The position numbers and the translations under genes are program-made. Below, one piece after another: positions 17,532 through 25,609 of a stretch of DNA of 64,000 nt. The notes under the pieces are model-generated. The model had not been told where the DNA came from. It saw nothing but the letters and a program-made list of their open reading frames with translations, and ran no database searches. This DNA comes from RPQJ01 sp963754125 (lineage in GTDB: Bacteria; Pseudomonadota; Gammaproteobacteria; Steroidobacterales; Steroidobacteraceae), in contig CAVWEX010000014.1 of the NCBI GenBank assembly GCA_963754125.1, positions 372,001 to 436,000 on the forward strand. Reading direction: 5' to 3'. Positions within the stretch are counted from its first letter, which is position 1. Every line of letters begins with the position of its first letter.

Positions 17532-19278
17532 CACGGGCTCGCTCAAGATGCCGGCGGGCGCCCTGCAGACGTACCGTCGCCTGCTCGGCTACCTGCGTCC
17601 GCACCGCGGCATGTTCGCCGTCGGCGTGGCGGGCATGGTGCTGTTTGCGGCCACGGACGCCGGCTGGGCCGCGTTCGTGAAGTTCTTCCTCGACGGCACC
17701 TTCGTCGACAAGGACCCGCGCATGGTCTGGCTGGTGCCGGTGGCGCTGGTCGGCCTGTTCATCGTGCGCGGCGTCGCCGACTTCATGCAGACCTACTGCC
17801 CGGGGCACGTCGGGCGGCACATCGTGAAGACGCTGCGCGGCCAGATATTCGACCGCTACCTGAACTTGCCGGTGACGTTCTTCGACCACAGCTCCTCCGG
17901 CATGCTGCTGTCGCGCCTCACGTTCAACACCGAGCAGGTGGCCACGGCGACGACCGACTCCATCACGGTGTTCATCCGCGACACGCTCGCGATCATCGGC
18001 CTGATCAGCTACCTGCTGTACCTGAACCCGAAGCTCACGCTCATCAGCCTGGTGGTGGCGCCGCTGATCGCCGCGCTGATCCGCCGCATCAACACGCTGT
18101 TCCGCCGCTACAGCCAGCGCATCCAGTCCTCGATGGGGGACGTGACCCGGGTGGCGAAGGAGGCCATCGAGGCGCCGCGCGTGGTCAGGGTATTCAACGC
18201 CCAGGGCTACGAGGCGGCGCAGTTCGAGCAGGTGATCGAGCACAACCGTCGCTCGTACATGAAGCTCATGTTCACCAAGAGCCTGAGCAATCCCGTCGTG
18301 CAGACCATCACGGCCATCGGCCTCGCCGCGGTGCTCTACCTCGCCACCGTGGAGGCGATCCGCGGCGAGATGTCGGTGGGCGAGTTCACCTCGTTCATCG
18401 CGGCACTGATTTTCGTGACCGGCCCGCTGCGGCGACTGGTCAACGTCGCCGGTCCCCTGCAGCAGGGCATCGCCGCGGCGCAGAACATCTTCGCGGTACT
18501 CGACCTGCCGCCCGAGCCGGCCGGCGGGTCCGCGCCGATCGAGCGGGCGCGGGGCGACATCGCCTACCGCGACGTGCGCTTCACTTACCCGAGCGCGGCC
18601 GACGCGGTTCTGCACGGCATCAGCTTCGAAGTGCACGCCGGAGAGACGCTGGCGATCGTCGGGCGCTCCGGCAGCGGCAAGTCCACGATCATGAACCTGC
18701 TGCCGCGCTTCTACGACGTGACCGGCGGCACGGTGATGCTCGACGGCCTGGACGTCCGCGAATACCCGCTCGAGCGGCTGCGCGCGCAGATGAGCCTCGT
18801 GAGCCAGGACGTGGTGCTGTTCAACGACACGATCCGCAGCAACATCGCGTTCGGCCATCCGGCCACGGACGCCGAGATCGAGGCGGCCGCGGGCGCGGCG
18901 CGCGTGCTGGAGTTCGCCGAGCAGTTGCCCGAGGGCCTCGACGCGATGGTGGGCGACCGCGGCACGCTGCTCTCCGGCGGGCAGCGCCAGCGCATCGCAA
19001 TCGCCCGCGCGCTGCTGCGCAATACGCCGATCCTGATCCTCGACGAGGCCACCTCGGCGCTCGACACGGGGCTCGAGCGGCAGATCCAGGAGCAGCTCGA
19101 GGCACTCATGCAGGGGCGCACGACGCTCGTGATCGCGCACCGTCTCTCCACGGTCGAGAACGCGGACCGGATCCTGGTGATGGACGCCGGCCGGATCATC
19201 GAGACCGGCACCCACGAGGAGCTGCTGGCACGCAACGGCCAGTACGCGGTGCTGCACCGGCTTCAGTTCAGCGAATGA
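17512..19278 (+). CDS. msbA: Lipid A export ATP-binding/permease protein MsbA
   Basis: MsbA flips core-lipid A across the inner membrane. The 588-residue half-transporter has six membrane helices (residues ~25-320) and a C-terminal ATPase with Walker A GRSGSGKSTIMNLLPRFYD, a Q-loop in VSQDVVLFNDTI, the signature LLSGGQRQRIAIARALL and Walker B ILILDEATSALD. The start is the ATG at 17512 (MRKKGAST), inside the end of exbD. It lies directly upstream of lpxK with a four-base overlap, as in most gammaproteobacteria. Confidence 0.96.
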   Translation: MRKKGASTGSLKMPAGALQTYRRLLGYLRPHRGMFAVGVAGMVLFAATDAGWAAFVKFFLDGTFVDKDPRMVWLVPVALVGLFIVRGVADFMQTYCPGHVGRHIVKTLRGQIFDRYLNLPVTFFDHSSSGMLLSRLTFNTEQVATATTDSITVFIRDTLAIIGLISYLLYLNPKLTLISLVVAPLIAALIRRINTLFRRYSQRIQSSMGDVTRVAKEAIEAPRVVRVFNAQGYEAAQFEQVIEHNRRSYMKLMFTKSLSNPVVQTITAIGLAAVLYLATVEAIRGEMSVGEFTSFIAALIFVTGPLRRLVNVAGPLQQGIAAAQNIFAVLDLPPEPAGGSAPIERARGDIAYRDVRFTYPSAADAVLHGISFEVHAGETLAIVGRSGSGKSTIMNLLPRFYDVTGGTVMLDGLDVREYPLERLRAQMSLVSQDVVLFNDTIRSNIAFGHPATDAEIEAAAGAARVLEFAEQLPEGLDAMVGDRGTLLSGGQRQRIAIARALLRNTPILILDEATSALDTGLERQIQEQLEALMQGRTTLVIAHRLSTVENADRILVMDAGRIIETGTHEELLARNGQYAVLHRLQFSE

Positions 19279-20315
19279 GCCTGGCGGGCGCCCTGCAGCG
19301 GCTTTGGTACGGGCCGCGCTGGGCGAGCCTGCCGCTGTGGCCGCTGGCCTGGCTGTTCCGAGCCGTCGTCGCCGTCCGGCGCGGGCTGTATCGCGCAGGC
19401 GTGCTGCAGGCCGAGCGCGTGGCGGTGCCCGTGGTCGTCGTCGGCAACCTGACCGTAGGCGGCACCGGCAAGACGCCGGTCGCGGCCTGGCTCGCGCGGC
19501 AGCTCGGCCTGCGCGGGCATCACGTGGGCGTCGTGCTGCGCGGTTACGGCGGCCGATCGGTCGGCGGGCCCCGCGTGGTGACCCCGGAAAGCGATCCCGC
19601 CGATGTCGGCGACGAGGCCGTGCTGCACGCACTGCGCGGGCCGAAGGTCGTGGTGGCCGGCGCCGACCGGGTCGCTGCGGCCCGCCGTGCCGCGGAGGCG
19701 GGCGCCGACGTCGTGGTCTGCGACGATGGACTGCAGCACCTGCGCCTCGCGCGCGACGTGGAGATCGCAGTCGTGGATGCGGCGCGCGGGTTCGGCAACG
19801 GGCAGCTGCTGCCCGCTGGACCGCTGCGCGAGCCGCCGGCGCGGCTCGAGCAGGTCGACGCGGTGGTCCTCACAGAGCGCCGGACCGGGAGCCCGGCGCG
19901 CACTGCGCCACGGGGTCCGCTGACCGTCACGGCGCGACTGCAGCTCGGCGATGCCGTGAATCTCGGCAGCGGCGAGCGGCGGCCACTCGCGGCTTTCCGT
20001 GGACGACCCGTCGAGGCCGTCGCAGGCATCGGCCACCCGGCGGCGTTCTTCGACGGCTTGCGGGCGGCCGGGCTCGACGTCGAGGCGCATGCGCTCGCCG
20101 ACCACGCGGCGCTCGATCCCGCCGCCCTGCCGTTTCCGGCCGGCGCGATCGTCCTGATGACCGAGAAAGATGCCGTAAAATGCCGCGGGTTTGCCGGTGC
20201 CGACTGGTGGTTTGTCGAACTCGCGTTGGGCATCGACCGGGCGGCCGCCGGCGAACTGCTGGCCCTGATCCTCGAGCGCACCGGGCTCACCCGTGCGGGA
20301 GTACACCTTGGATAG
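19275..20315 (+). CDS. lpxK: Tetraacyldisaccharide 4'-kinase LpxK
   Basis: LpxK phosphorylates the 4' position of the lipid A disaccharide at the inner face of the membrane. The 346-residue protein has an N-terminal hydrophobic helix (SLPLWPLAWLFRAVVAVRRGLY), the Walker A VVGNLTVGGTGKTPVAAWLA and VVCDDGLQHLRLARDVEIAVVD, with a C-terminal MTEKDAVKC. The start is ATG at 19275 overlapping the msbA stop. Both lipid A genes are in one transcription unit with kdsB. Confidence 0.96.
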   Translation: MSLAGALQRLWYGPRWASLPLWPLAWLFRAVVAVRRGLYRAGVLQAERVAVPVVVVGNLTVGGTGKTPVAAWLARQLGLRGHHVGVVLRGYGGRSVGGPRVVTPESDPADVGDEAVLHALRGPKVVVAGADRVAAARRAAEAGADVVVCDDGLQHLRLARDVEIAVVDAARGFGNGQLLPAGPLREPPARLEQVDAVVLTERRTGSPARTAPRGPLTVTARLQLGDAVNLGSGERRPLAAFRGRPVEAVAGIGHPAAFFDGLRAAGLDVEAHALADHAALDPAALPFPAGAIVLMTEKDAVKCRGFAGADWWFVELALGIDRAAAGELLALILERTGLTRAGVHLG

Positions 20316-20496
20316 CAAGCTGCTCGACATCCTCGCCTGCCCGCTGTGCAAGGGTCCGCTCACCTGGCACCCGGACGTGCAGCAACTCGTCTGCCGTGCC
20401 GAGCGGCTCGCGTATCCCGTGCGTGACGGCGTGCCCGGCATGCTCGAGGAGCAGGCCCGCAAGCTCGGCTCCGACGATCCGTTGCTCGCGGACTAG
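20308..20496 (+). CDS. Trm112-family small zinc-ribbon-like protein (YcaR)
   Basis: Trm112-like proteins of about 60 residues sit between lpxK and kdsB across gammaproteobacteria (YcaR in E. coli); the molecular role there is not settled. The sequence has LLDILACPLCKGPLTW with the CxxC pair, a third cysteine in QLVCRAERLAYPV and GVPGML near the end. I chose the TTG at 20308 (MDSKLLDILACP), the usual family start, over the upstream in-frame GTG at 20293. It overlaps the lpxK end by eight bases and stops two bases before kdsB. Confidence 0.85.
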   Translation: MDSKLLDILACPLCKGPLTWHPDVQQLVCRAERLAYPVRDGVPGMLEEQARKLGSDDPLLAD

Positions 20497-20498
20497 AC

Positions 20499-21275
20499 GT
20501 GGGCTTCCACGTCGTCATCCCGGCCCGCTACGCCTCGACGCGGCTGCCCGGCAAGCCGTTGCGCGACATCGGCGGCAGGACCATGATCCAGCGTGTCGTC
20601 GAGCAGGCCTGCGCGAGCGGCGCCGACGAGGTGCTGGTCGCGACCGACGACGCGCGAATCGCCGCCGCCGTGCACGACCCGCGCCGGCCGGACCGGGCCA
20701 TCGCCGTGATGACCGACCCGAGCCTGGCCTCCGGCACCGATCGCGTGGCTGCCGTCGCTGCTGAGCGCGGCTGGAGCGACGACACGCTGGTCGTCAACGT
20801 GCAGGGTGACGAGCCGTTCCTGCCACCGTCCCTCGTCGACCAGGCGGCGGAGCTGCTCGAGCGCGACACGGCCGCCGGCATCGCCACGCTCGCGGTGCCG
20901 ATCGCGAGCCTCGAGGAGTTCATGGACCCTAACGTCGTCAAGGTTGTGACGGCGCAGGACGGGGCGGCGCTGTATTTCAGCCGTGCCCCGATCCCCTGGT
21001 CGCGCGACGGCGCGCCCGCGGGCCCTGCAAGCCAGCGTGAGTTTGCAGGGACGATGCGCCACGTCGGTTTGTACGCCTACCGTGCCGGCGTGCTGAGGCG
21101 CATCACGTGCCTGCCGCCCTCGGAGCTCGAGCTGCTCGAGAAGCTCGAGCAGCTGCGTGCGCTGGAACACGGCATCCGCATCGTGGTGGGTACCTGCATC
21201 GAGCGGCCCGCGCCCGGCGTGGATACCGCGGCCGACCTCGAGCGGGCGCGTCAAGTGACCGCCGTGACCTCGTGA
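20499..21275 (+). CDS. kdsB: 3-deoxy-manno-octulosonate cytidylyltransferase KdsB
   Basis: KdsB makes CMP-Kdo, the activated sugar for the LPS inner core. The 258-residue protein begins FHVVIPARYASTRLPGKPL (nucleotide-binding N-terminus) and has VATDD, NVQGDEPFLPPSL (metal-site Asp) and HVGLYAYRAGVL. It starts with GTG at 20499. It is followed 22 bases later by the LAB_N protein. Confidence 0.96.
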   Translation: MGFHVVIPARYASTRLPGKPLRDIGGRTMIQRVVEQACASGADEVLVATDDARIAAAVHDPRRPDRAIAVMTDPSLASGTDRVAAVAAERGWSDDTLVVNVQGDEPFLPPSLVDQAAELLERDTAAGIATLAVPIASLEEFMDPNVVKVVTAQDGAALYFSRAPIPWSRDGAPAGPASQREFAGTMRHVGLYAYRAGVLRRITCLPPSELELLEKLEQLRALEHGIRIVVGTCIERPAPGVDTAADLERARQVTAVTS

Positions 21276-21297
21276 GCGGCGGCCGGAGCGAGCAACG

Positions 21298-21621
21298 ATG
21301 AACGAAGTCTTTCACACGGCATTCGGAATCACCTTCACCCCGTGGAAGCTGGTCGGCTACCTCGGCGTGGTGCTGTTCGCCGGCCGCTGGTTCGTGCAGA
21401 TGTACTACTCGCGCAAGTTGCGTCGGCCGGTGGTGCCCACGGTGTTCTGGCTGATGAGCATCTCGGGCAGCCTGCTGCTGCTGTCGTACTTCATCTTCGG
21501 CAAGAACGATTCGGTCGGCATCCTCTCGAACCTCTTTCCCGCGGGCATCGCGAGCTACAACCTGTACCTCGACCTCACCAACAAGCGCCGCCGCCGCGAG
21601 GCCGACCTCACTTCAGGCTGA
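21298..21621 (+). CDS. Lipid-A-disaccharide synthase N-terminal domain (LAB_N) membrane protein
   Basis: This 107-residue protein has three hydrophobic segments (LVGYLGVVLFAGRWFVQMYY; TVFWLMSISGSLLLLSYFIF; GILSNLFPAGIASYNLYLDL). The pattern WFVQMYYSRK...P..FW..S..G..LL..Y matches the LAB_N domain, found alone or fused to LPS and glycosyl-lipid enzymes. It is the last gene of the lipid A operon, suggesting a role in lipid A or Kdo handling, but no reaction is established. Its 3' end overlaps rluF on the other strand by 14 bases. Confidence 0.8.
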   Translation: MNEVFHTAFGITFTPWKLVGYLGVVLFAGRWFVQMYYSRKLRRPVVPTVFWLMSISGSLLLLSYFIFGKNDSVGILSNLFPAGIASYNLYLDLTNKRRRREADLTSG

Positions 21622-22315
21622 GAGTCCTGCGCTGCCCGGGCTGCAGGCCGCGCAGTTCGGCGGCCGTCAGCGGGCGCCACTGGCCCACCGGCAGCGCACC
21701 GAGGTGCACGTGCATGATGCGCACCCGCTGCAGGCGACGCACCGTGTAGCCGAAGTGTTCGCACATGCGGCGGATCTGGCGGTTGAGGCCCTGCGTGAGC
21801 ACGATCCGGAAGGTATTCCGGCCCACCTGCGTGACGCGGCAGGGGTTGGTGACGGTGTCCAGCATCGGCACGCCGGCGGCCATGCCGGCCAGGAAGGCCG
21901 CGGTGAGCGGGCGGTCCACCGCAACCACGTACTCCTTCTCGTGCTCGTTCTCGGCACGCAGCACGTTGTTGACGATGTCGCCGTCGTTGGTGAGCAGGAT
22001 GAGCCCCTCGGAGTCCTTGTCGAGCCGGCCGATGGGAAAGATCCGCTCCGGATAGCCGACGAAGTCGACGATGTTGCCAGCGACGTCGCGATCCGTGGTG
22101 CACTCGATGCCGACGGGCTTGTTGAGGGCGAGATAGATGCGCCTGGGCTTCGCGCGGAGCGCTTGCCCGTCGACGCGCACTTCGTCGCCCTCGTTGACCT
22201 GCGTGCCGAGCACCGCCGGCGCGCCGTTGACCGCCACGCGCCCCGCCTCGATCCACTGGTCGGCTTCGCGGCGCGAGCACGCGCCCGTCTCGGCGAGGTA
22301 CTTGTTGAGACGCAT
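21608..22315 (-). CDS. rluF: 23S rRNA pseudouridine synthase RluF
   Basis: RluF isomerises U2604 of 23S rRNA. The 235-residue protein has an S4 domain (MRLNKYLAETGACSRREADQWIEAGRVAVNG) followed by the RsuA/RluB/E/F fold with the catalytic Asp in FPIGRLDKDSEGLILLTNDGD and the RluF-type end LTQGLNRQIRRMCEHFGYTVRRLQRVRIM. VNNVLRAENEHEKEYVV favours RluF over RluB or RluE. Convergent with, and overlapping, the LAB_N gene. Confidence 0.92.
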   Translation of the reverse strand: MRLNKYLAETGACSRREADQWIEAGRVAVNGAPAVLGTQVNEGDEVRVDGQALRAKPRRIYLALNKPVGIECTTDRDVAGNIVDFVGYPERIFPIGRLDKDSEGLILLTNDGDIVNNVLRAENEHEKEYVVAVDRPLTAAFLAGMAAGVPMLDTVTNPCRVTQVGRNTFRIVLTQGLNRQIRRMCEHFGYTVRRLQRVRIMHVHLGALPVGQWRPLTAAELRGLQPGQRRTLSLK

Positions 22316-22326
22316 CGCGCGCGGGC

Positions 22327-22689
22327 TCAGCCGCCGGAGCGCTTGACGGCGTAGCCGAGCTTGCCGAGTTCGGCCACCAGCGTGTCACGGTGGTCGCCCT
22401 GGATCTCGATCGCGCCCTCGTGCACCGTGCCGCCCGAGCCGCAGCGCTTCTTGAGGCGCGTGGCGAGATCGTCGAGCGCGGCGCCGGCGAGCGGCAGTCC
22501 CGTGACCACGGTGACGCCCTTGCCCTTGCGGCCCTTGGTCTCGCGGCCGACGCGCACCACTCCGTCGCCCTTCGGGGTCGGCGCCTGCGCGGGCTTGCTG
22601 CGACGGCACCGGCAGTCGGCGAGCGGGCGAGCGCACTCAGGGCAGAGCCTGCCGGGGCCGGTGGAATAGACGAGCCTGCCGTTCGACAT
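22327..22689 (-). CDS. yciH: SUI1/eIF1-like translation factor YciH
   Basis: YciH is the bacterial homologue of eIF1, thought to influence start-site fidelity. The 120-residue protein has a cysteine-rich N-terminus (CPECARPLADCRC) and the SUI1 core (RVGRETKGRKGKGVTVVTGLPL...LKKRCGSGGTVHEGAIEIQGDHRDTLVAELGKLGY, given here in two parts with a gap). The ATG at 22689 gives the normal start, MSNGRLVYST; a longer upstream open frame is not needed. It lies 11 bases upstream of rluF on the same strand. Confidence 0.9.
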   Translation of the reverse strand: MSNGRLVYSTGPGRLCPECARPLADCRCRRSKPAQAPTPKGDGVVRVGRETKGRKGKGVTVVTGLPLAGAALDDLATRLKKRCGSGGTVHEGAIEIQGDHRDTLVAELGKLGYAVKRSGG

Positions 22690-22827
22690 CGGAGTAAGAG
22701 CCCGGGTTACGAGGTGCGTAGTCTGGCACTCGGCGTGCCCCGCTCCAACCGCTCGCTGCGGCGGCGATCGAGTATCTTTGCGGCTCGATCGGACGGGCTC
22801 GCGGCCCATCGCCCGGGGACGGTTCAC

Positions 22828-23208
22828 ATGCACAAGAGCAGGCTCGCCGGATTCATCATCGACTGCCGCACCGAGGACCTCGCGGCGGCGGCGGATTTCT
22901 GGGGCCGTGCGCTCGGCATGGAGATCCGTGCGCTGCCGGAGGAGGAGGGCGAGAAGTACGTGCGCCTGGTGGACCGGTCGAGCGAGCTGCACATCGAGGT
23001 GCAGAAGGTGGCTCACCCGAGCCGGGTCCATCTCGACATCGAGACCGACGACATCGAGGCCGAGGTGCGGCGGCTCGAGGCGCTCGGCGCGCGCCGCGTC
23101 GGCCGCGTGCACACCTGGTGCGTGATGGAGGCCCCGACAGGCCAGCGCTTCTGCGTGGTGCGCACGGGCTCGCCGGGATTCGACGCCGGCGCCAACGAGT
23201 GGCGCTGA
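22828..23208 (+). CDS. VOC-family (glyoxalase/bleomycin-resistance fold) protein
   Basis: The 126-residue single-domain protein has the paired betaalphabetabetabeta pattern of the vicinal-oxygen-chelate superfamily: GFIIDCRTEDLAAAADFWGRALGMEI, then VHLDIETDDIEAEVRRLEALGARRV, and a closing TGQRFCVVRTGSPGF. Candidate metal ligands such as His in VHLDIE are visible. The substrate cannot be told. The start is ATG at 22828; it is a single gene diverging from yciH. Confidence 0.85.
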   Translation: MHKSRLAGFIIDCRTEDLAAAADFWGRALGMEIRALPEEEGEKYVRLVDRSSELHIEVQKVAHPSRVHLDIETDDIEAEVRRLEALGARRVGRVHTWCVMEAPTGQRFCVVRTGSPGFDAGANEWR

Positions 23209-23317
23209 TCAGCGAGGATCGCGTACTTCAAGTGCTGGGAGTAACTTCCTTGTTTGCGAGGCCCCGACTCGTCACGCGGGATCGCAGACCACGTCCACCA
23301 TTTTAGGGAGAGTATTC

Positions 23318-23671
23318 ATGGCGACAACAAAGGCCTTCAATTCCTACGAGATCCAGATTGCGGGCGGGAACGACGGTCGGGTGGCTCTGGTCATGTGTTA
23401 CCAGGGGACGAGCTTCGTGGGACGCATCGACTTCCATCCCGACGGCGCGGCATTGAACTCGGACTATCTCTGGCACCCCGCCAGCCAGACGGTCACGTAT
23501 GTGGTGCTGAAGATGCCGATGAGCCGCTTCGCAGATGTCGTTGCGACGCTCCGGCAGGAGAAGCCGCTCCAGCTTTACATCAACGTCGATGCGGAGTCCG
23601 GTCCTGCAACGAACGGCAGTGGTTGCCTCAAGACCGGCTCGCGGGAACCCGTCGGTGAGTTCACGGGCTGA
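23318..23671 (+). CDS. Conserved-looking small protein of unknown function
   Basis: A 117-residue frame starting at the ATG at 23318, with AGGGAG at 23305-23310 as a good ribosome site. The composition is ordinary and soluble, without signal peptide or membrane helix: SYEIQIAGGNDGRVALVMCY, FVGRIDFHPDGAALNSDYLW, VTYVVLKMPMSRFADVVATL, PLQLYINVDAESG. The alternating strands suggest a small beta-rich domain. GC content and codon use are less extreme than in the neighbours, so it may be an acquired gene. I do not recognise the family. Confidence 0.65.
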   Translation: MATTKAFNSYEIQIAGGNDGRVALVMCYQGTSFVGRIDFHPDGAALNSDYLWHPASQTVTYVVLKMPMSRFADVVATLRQEKPLQLYINVDAESGPATNGSGCLKTGSREPVGEFTG

Positions 23672-23824
23672 TGCGGAAGGACGACCCAGGAGAATTGCAC
23701 GGCCGAGGCTGAATGCCGGCGAGCGGGCCGAGGTCGCCTCGCCGCGAACATCCAATCGCTGGCGCAAGACCCCGTGTCGCTGGTCAAGCCCCAGGTGACG
23801 CTCACGGCTGCCGGGTAGCGCTCC
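23672..23824. other. Intergenic region with no clear gene
   Basis: A 153-base gap between the unknown protein and the convergent ene-reductase. A short plus-strand open stretch ending SLVKPQVTLTAAG at a TAG (23817-23819) has no start or recognisable relative and may be the tail of a lost gene. No terminator hairpin is evident. Confidence 0.4.
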
Positions 23825-24916
23825 TTACGATCTCAGCGCCGGGTAGTCGCTGTAGCCTTCCGCGTCCGCTGTGTAGAGCAAGTCCTCGCGCGGGGCCGCG
23901 AGTGCCGCGCCCGACTTCAGTCGCTCGACGAGATCCGGGTTGGCGATGATCGGCCGACCGAACACGGCGAGTTGGATGAGCCCGGAGTCGAGCATCGTGG
24001 CGGCACTCGCGGCGGTGAGGTTGCCGGCCGCGATCAGTGCACCCCTGACGTGCGGACGCAGAGTGGGCAGCACGGCCTGCGGGTCGCCCGCATTGTTGAG
24101 CTGCGGACTGAAGGCGTCCGGCAGCATCACGTGCACGTAGGCCATGTCCGCGGTCGGCAGGGCGTCGAGCAGTGCGCGGTGCGTCTCGAGCGGATTGGCG
24201 TCGACCAGGTCATTGAACATGTGGCCGGGGGAGACACGGATGGCGGTACGTGCCGGACCTATCGCCGCGGCGACCGCTTCGACGACTTCGACCACGAAGC
24301 GGATGCGCCCGTGCAGCGACGTGCCGTAACCGTCGGTGCGCAGATTGGTGTTCGAGGCGAGGAACTGGTTCAGCAGGTAGCCGTTGGCGGCATGCAACTC
24401 AACGCCGTCGAAGCCGGCCGCGATTGCGTTGTGTGCCGCTGCGACGAACTCGTCAATGAGCGCCGGCAGTTCCGCAGTCTCGAGAGCGCGCGGGGTCGGG
24501 AAGTCCTGCAGCTGCTGCTGGTCGGTCCACATCTGGCCGGCAGGCCGCACCGCCGAGGGCGCGACGGGTGCATCCGGAATCTGACGGTTGAGCGGGTGTG
24601 CGATGCGGCCGCAGTGCATGAACTGCATGAACATCTTCGCGCCCCGCGCGTGGACCGCGTCCGTGACGCGCTTCCAGGCCGCAACCTGCTCCGAGGTGTG
24701 GATCCCGGGCGTGCGGCAATAGCCCTGGCCGGCGAAGCTCGTCTGGGTGCCCTCCGAGATGATGAGTCCGACGCGGGCGCGCTGGGCGTAGTAGTCGCGC
24801 ACGAAGGGCTTCGGCACGCCCATCGCGTCAGCCCGGTTCCGGGTGAGCGGCGCCATGGCGATGCGGTTCTGCAGCGCGAGGCCGGCAAGCGTGGTCGGTT
24901 CAAAGAGGCTGCTCAT
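23825..24916 (-). CDS. Alkene reductase, Old Yellow Enzyme family
   Basis: This FMN enzyme family reduces activated C=C bonds (enones, nitroalkenes, nitrate esters) with NADPH. The 363-residue protein has LQNRIAMAPLTRNRADAMGVP at the N-terminus, the FMN/substrate segment MQFMHCGRIAHPLN, the signature FDGVELHAANGYLLNQFLASNTNLRTD (His and Asn bind the substrate carbonyl), and AVFGRPIIANPDLVERLKSG near the end. It resembles NemA/OYE types. It diverges from the LMW-PTP gene across 185 bases that may hold both promoters. Confidence 0.93.
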   Translation of the reverse strand: MSSLFEPTTLAGLALQNRIAMAPLTRNRADAMGVPKPFVRDYYAQRARVGLIISEGTQTSFAGQGYCRTPGIHTSEQVAAWKRVTDAVHARGAKMFMQFMHCGRIAHPLNRQIPDAPVAPSAVRPAGQMWTDQQQLQDFPTPRALETAELPALIDEFVAAAHNAIAAGFDGVELHAANGYLLNQFLASNTNLRTDGYGTSLHGRIRFVVEVVEAVAAAIGPARTAIRVSPGHMFNDLVDANPLETHRALLDALPTADMAYVHVMLPDAFSPQLNNAGDPQAVLPTLRPHVRGALIAAGNLTAASAATMLDSGLIQLAVFGRPIIANPDLVERLKSGAALAAPREDLLYTADAEGYSDYPALRS

Positions 24917-25101
24917 CGCAAGTGCTCTCCAGCGGTGCCCCCGCGATGCGTGCGGGTGCCCGGTCAGTTGGGCGTGAATGGTCGGACAGAGTTGTCTGGT
25001 GGCACCTGGTAGGTGCGCCGCCGATCGTTCGCCTGAAACACCGGTTGGGATTCAGCGGGCGGCTAGAATGGCCGGATCACGGCTGCTGGCGATTCATCGC
25101 G

Positions 25102-25588
25102 ATGCGTATCCTGTTCGTTTGCATGGGCAACATCTGCCGCTCGCCCACCGCCGAGGGCGTCTTCCGACGGCTGGTCGAGGAGCGCGCACCGCAGTCCGGT
25201 CTCGAGATCGACTCGGCCGGCACGCACGGCTACCACGTCGGCGAGCCGCCGGACGAGCGCGCCATCGCCGCCGCGGCCCGGCGCGGCATCGACCTGCGCC
25301 GGATGCGCGCGCGCCAGGTGCAGGCGGCCGATTTCGAGCACTTCGACCTGATTGTCGCGATGGATCGCTTGAACCGCGAGACGCTGCTCGCGTAACTGCC
25401 CCGAGCCGTACTGGCCGCGCATCCGGCTGTTCATGGAGTTCGCGGGCGACAGCGACATCGAGGACGTACCCGACCCGTACTACGGCGGGCCGCTCGGCTT
25501 CGAGCAGGTGCTCGATCTCGCCGAGGAGGCCTCGGCTGGCCTCCTCGACGAGCTCATGCAGCAGCTGCCGCCCCGGCGCCGTCGTTAG
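25102..25588 (+). CDS. Low-molecular-weight protein-tyrosine phosphatase, frame broken at ~25390
   Basis: The catalytic loop CMGNICRSPTAEGVF (C-x5-R-S) lies at residues 7-21 and the general acid in DVPDPYYGG near the C-terminus. The frame from the ATG at 25102 meets a TAA after RLNRETLLA; the rest (RNCPEPYWPRIRLFMEFAGDSDIEDV) is one frame on. Removing one base, for example G25390 (LL then RNCPEP), gives ~161 residues, the family length. It follows kdsB in Pseudomonas and Xanthomonas; here a 3.8-kb insertion separates them. The stop lies in the loop of a 13-bp hairpin. Confidence 0.88.
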
Positions 25589-25601
25589 CGACGGCGCCGG
25601 G
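25572..25601. terminator. Perfect 13-bp hairpin between convergent LMW-PTP and rne
   Basis: Arms 25572-25584 and 25589-25601 are exact reverse complements, with a four-base loop TTAG that contains the LMW-PTP stop. There is no T-run on either side, so it is not a textbook intrinsic terminator, but its place between two converging 3' ends suggests a bidirectional terminator or mRNA 3'-end stabiliser. Confidence 0.65.
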
Positions 25602-25609
25602 CACGATCC

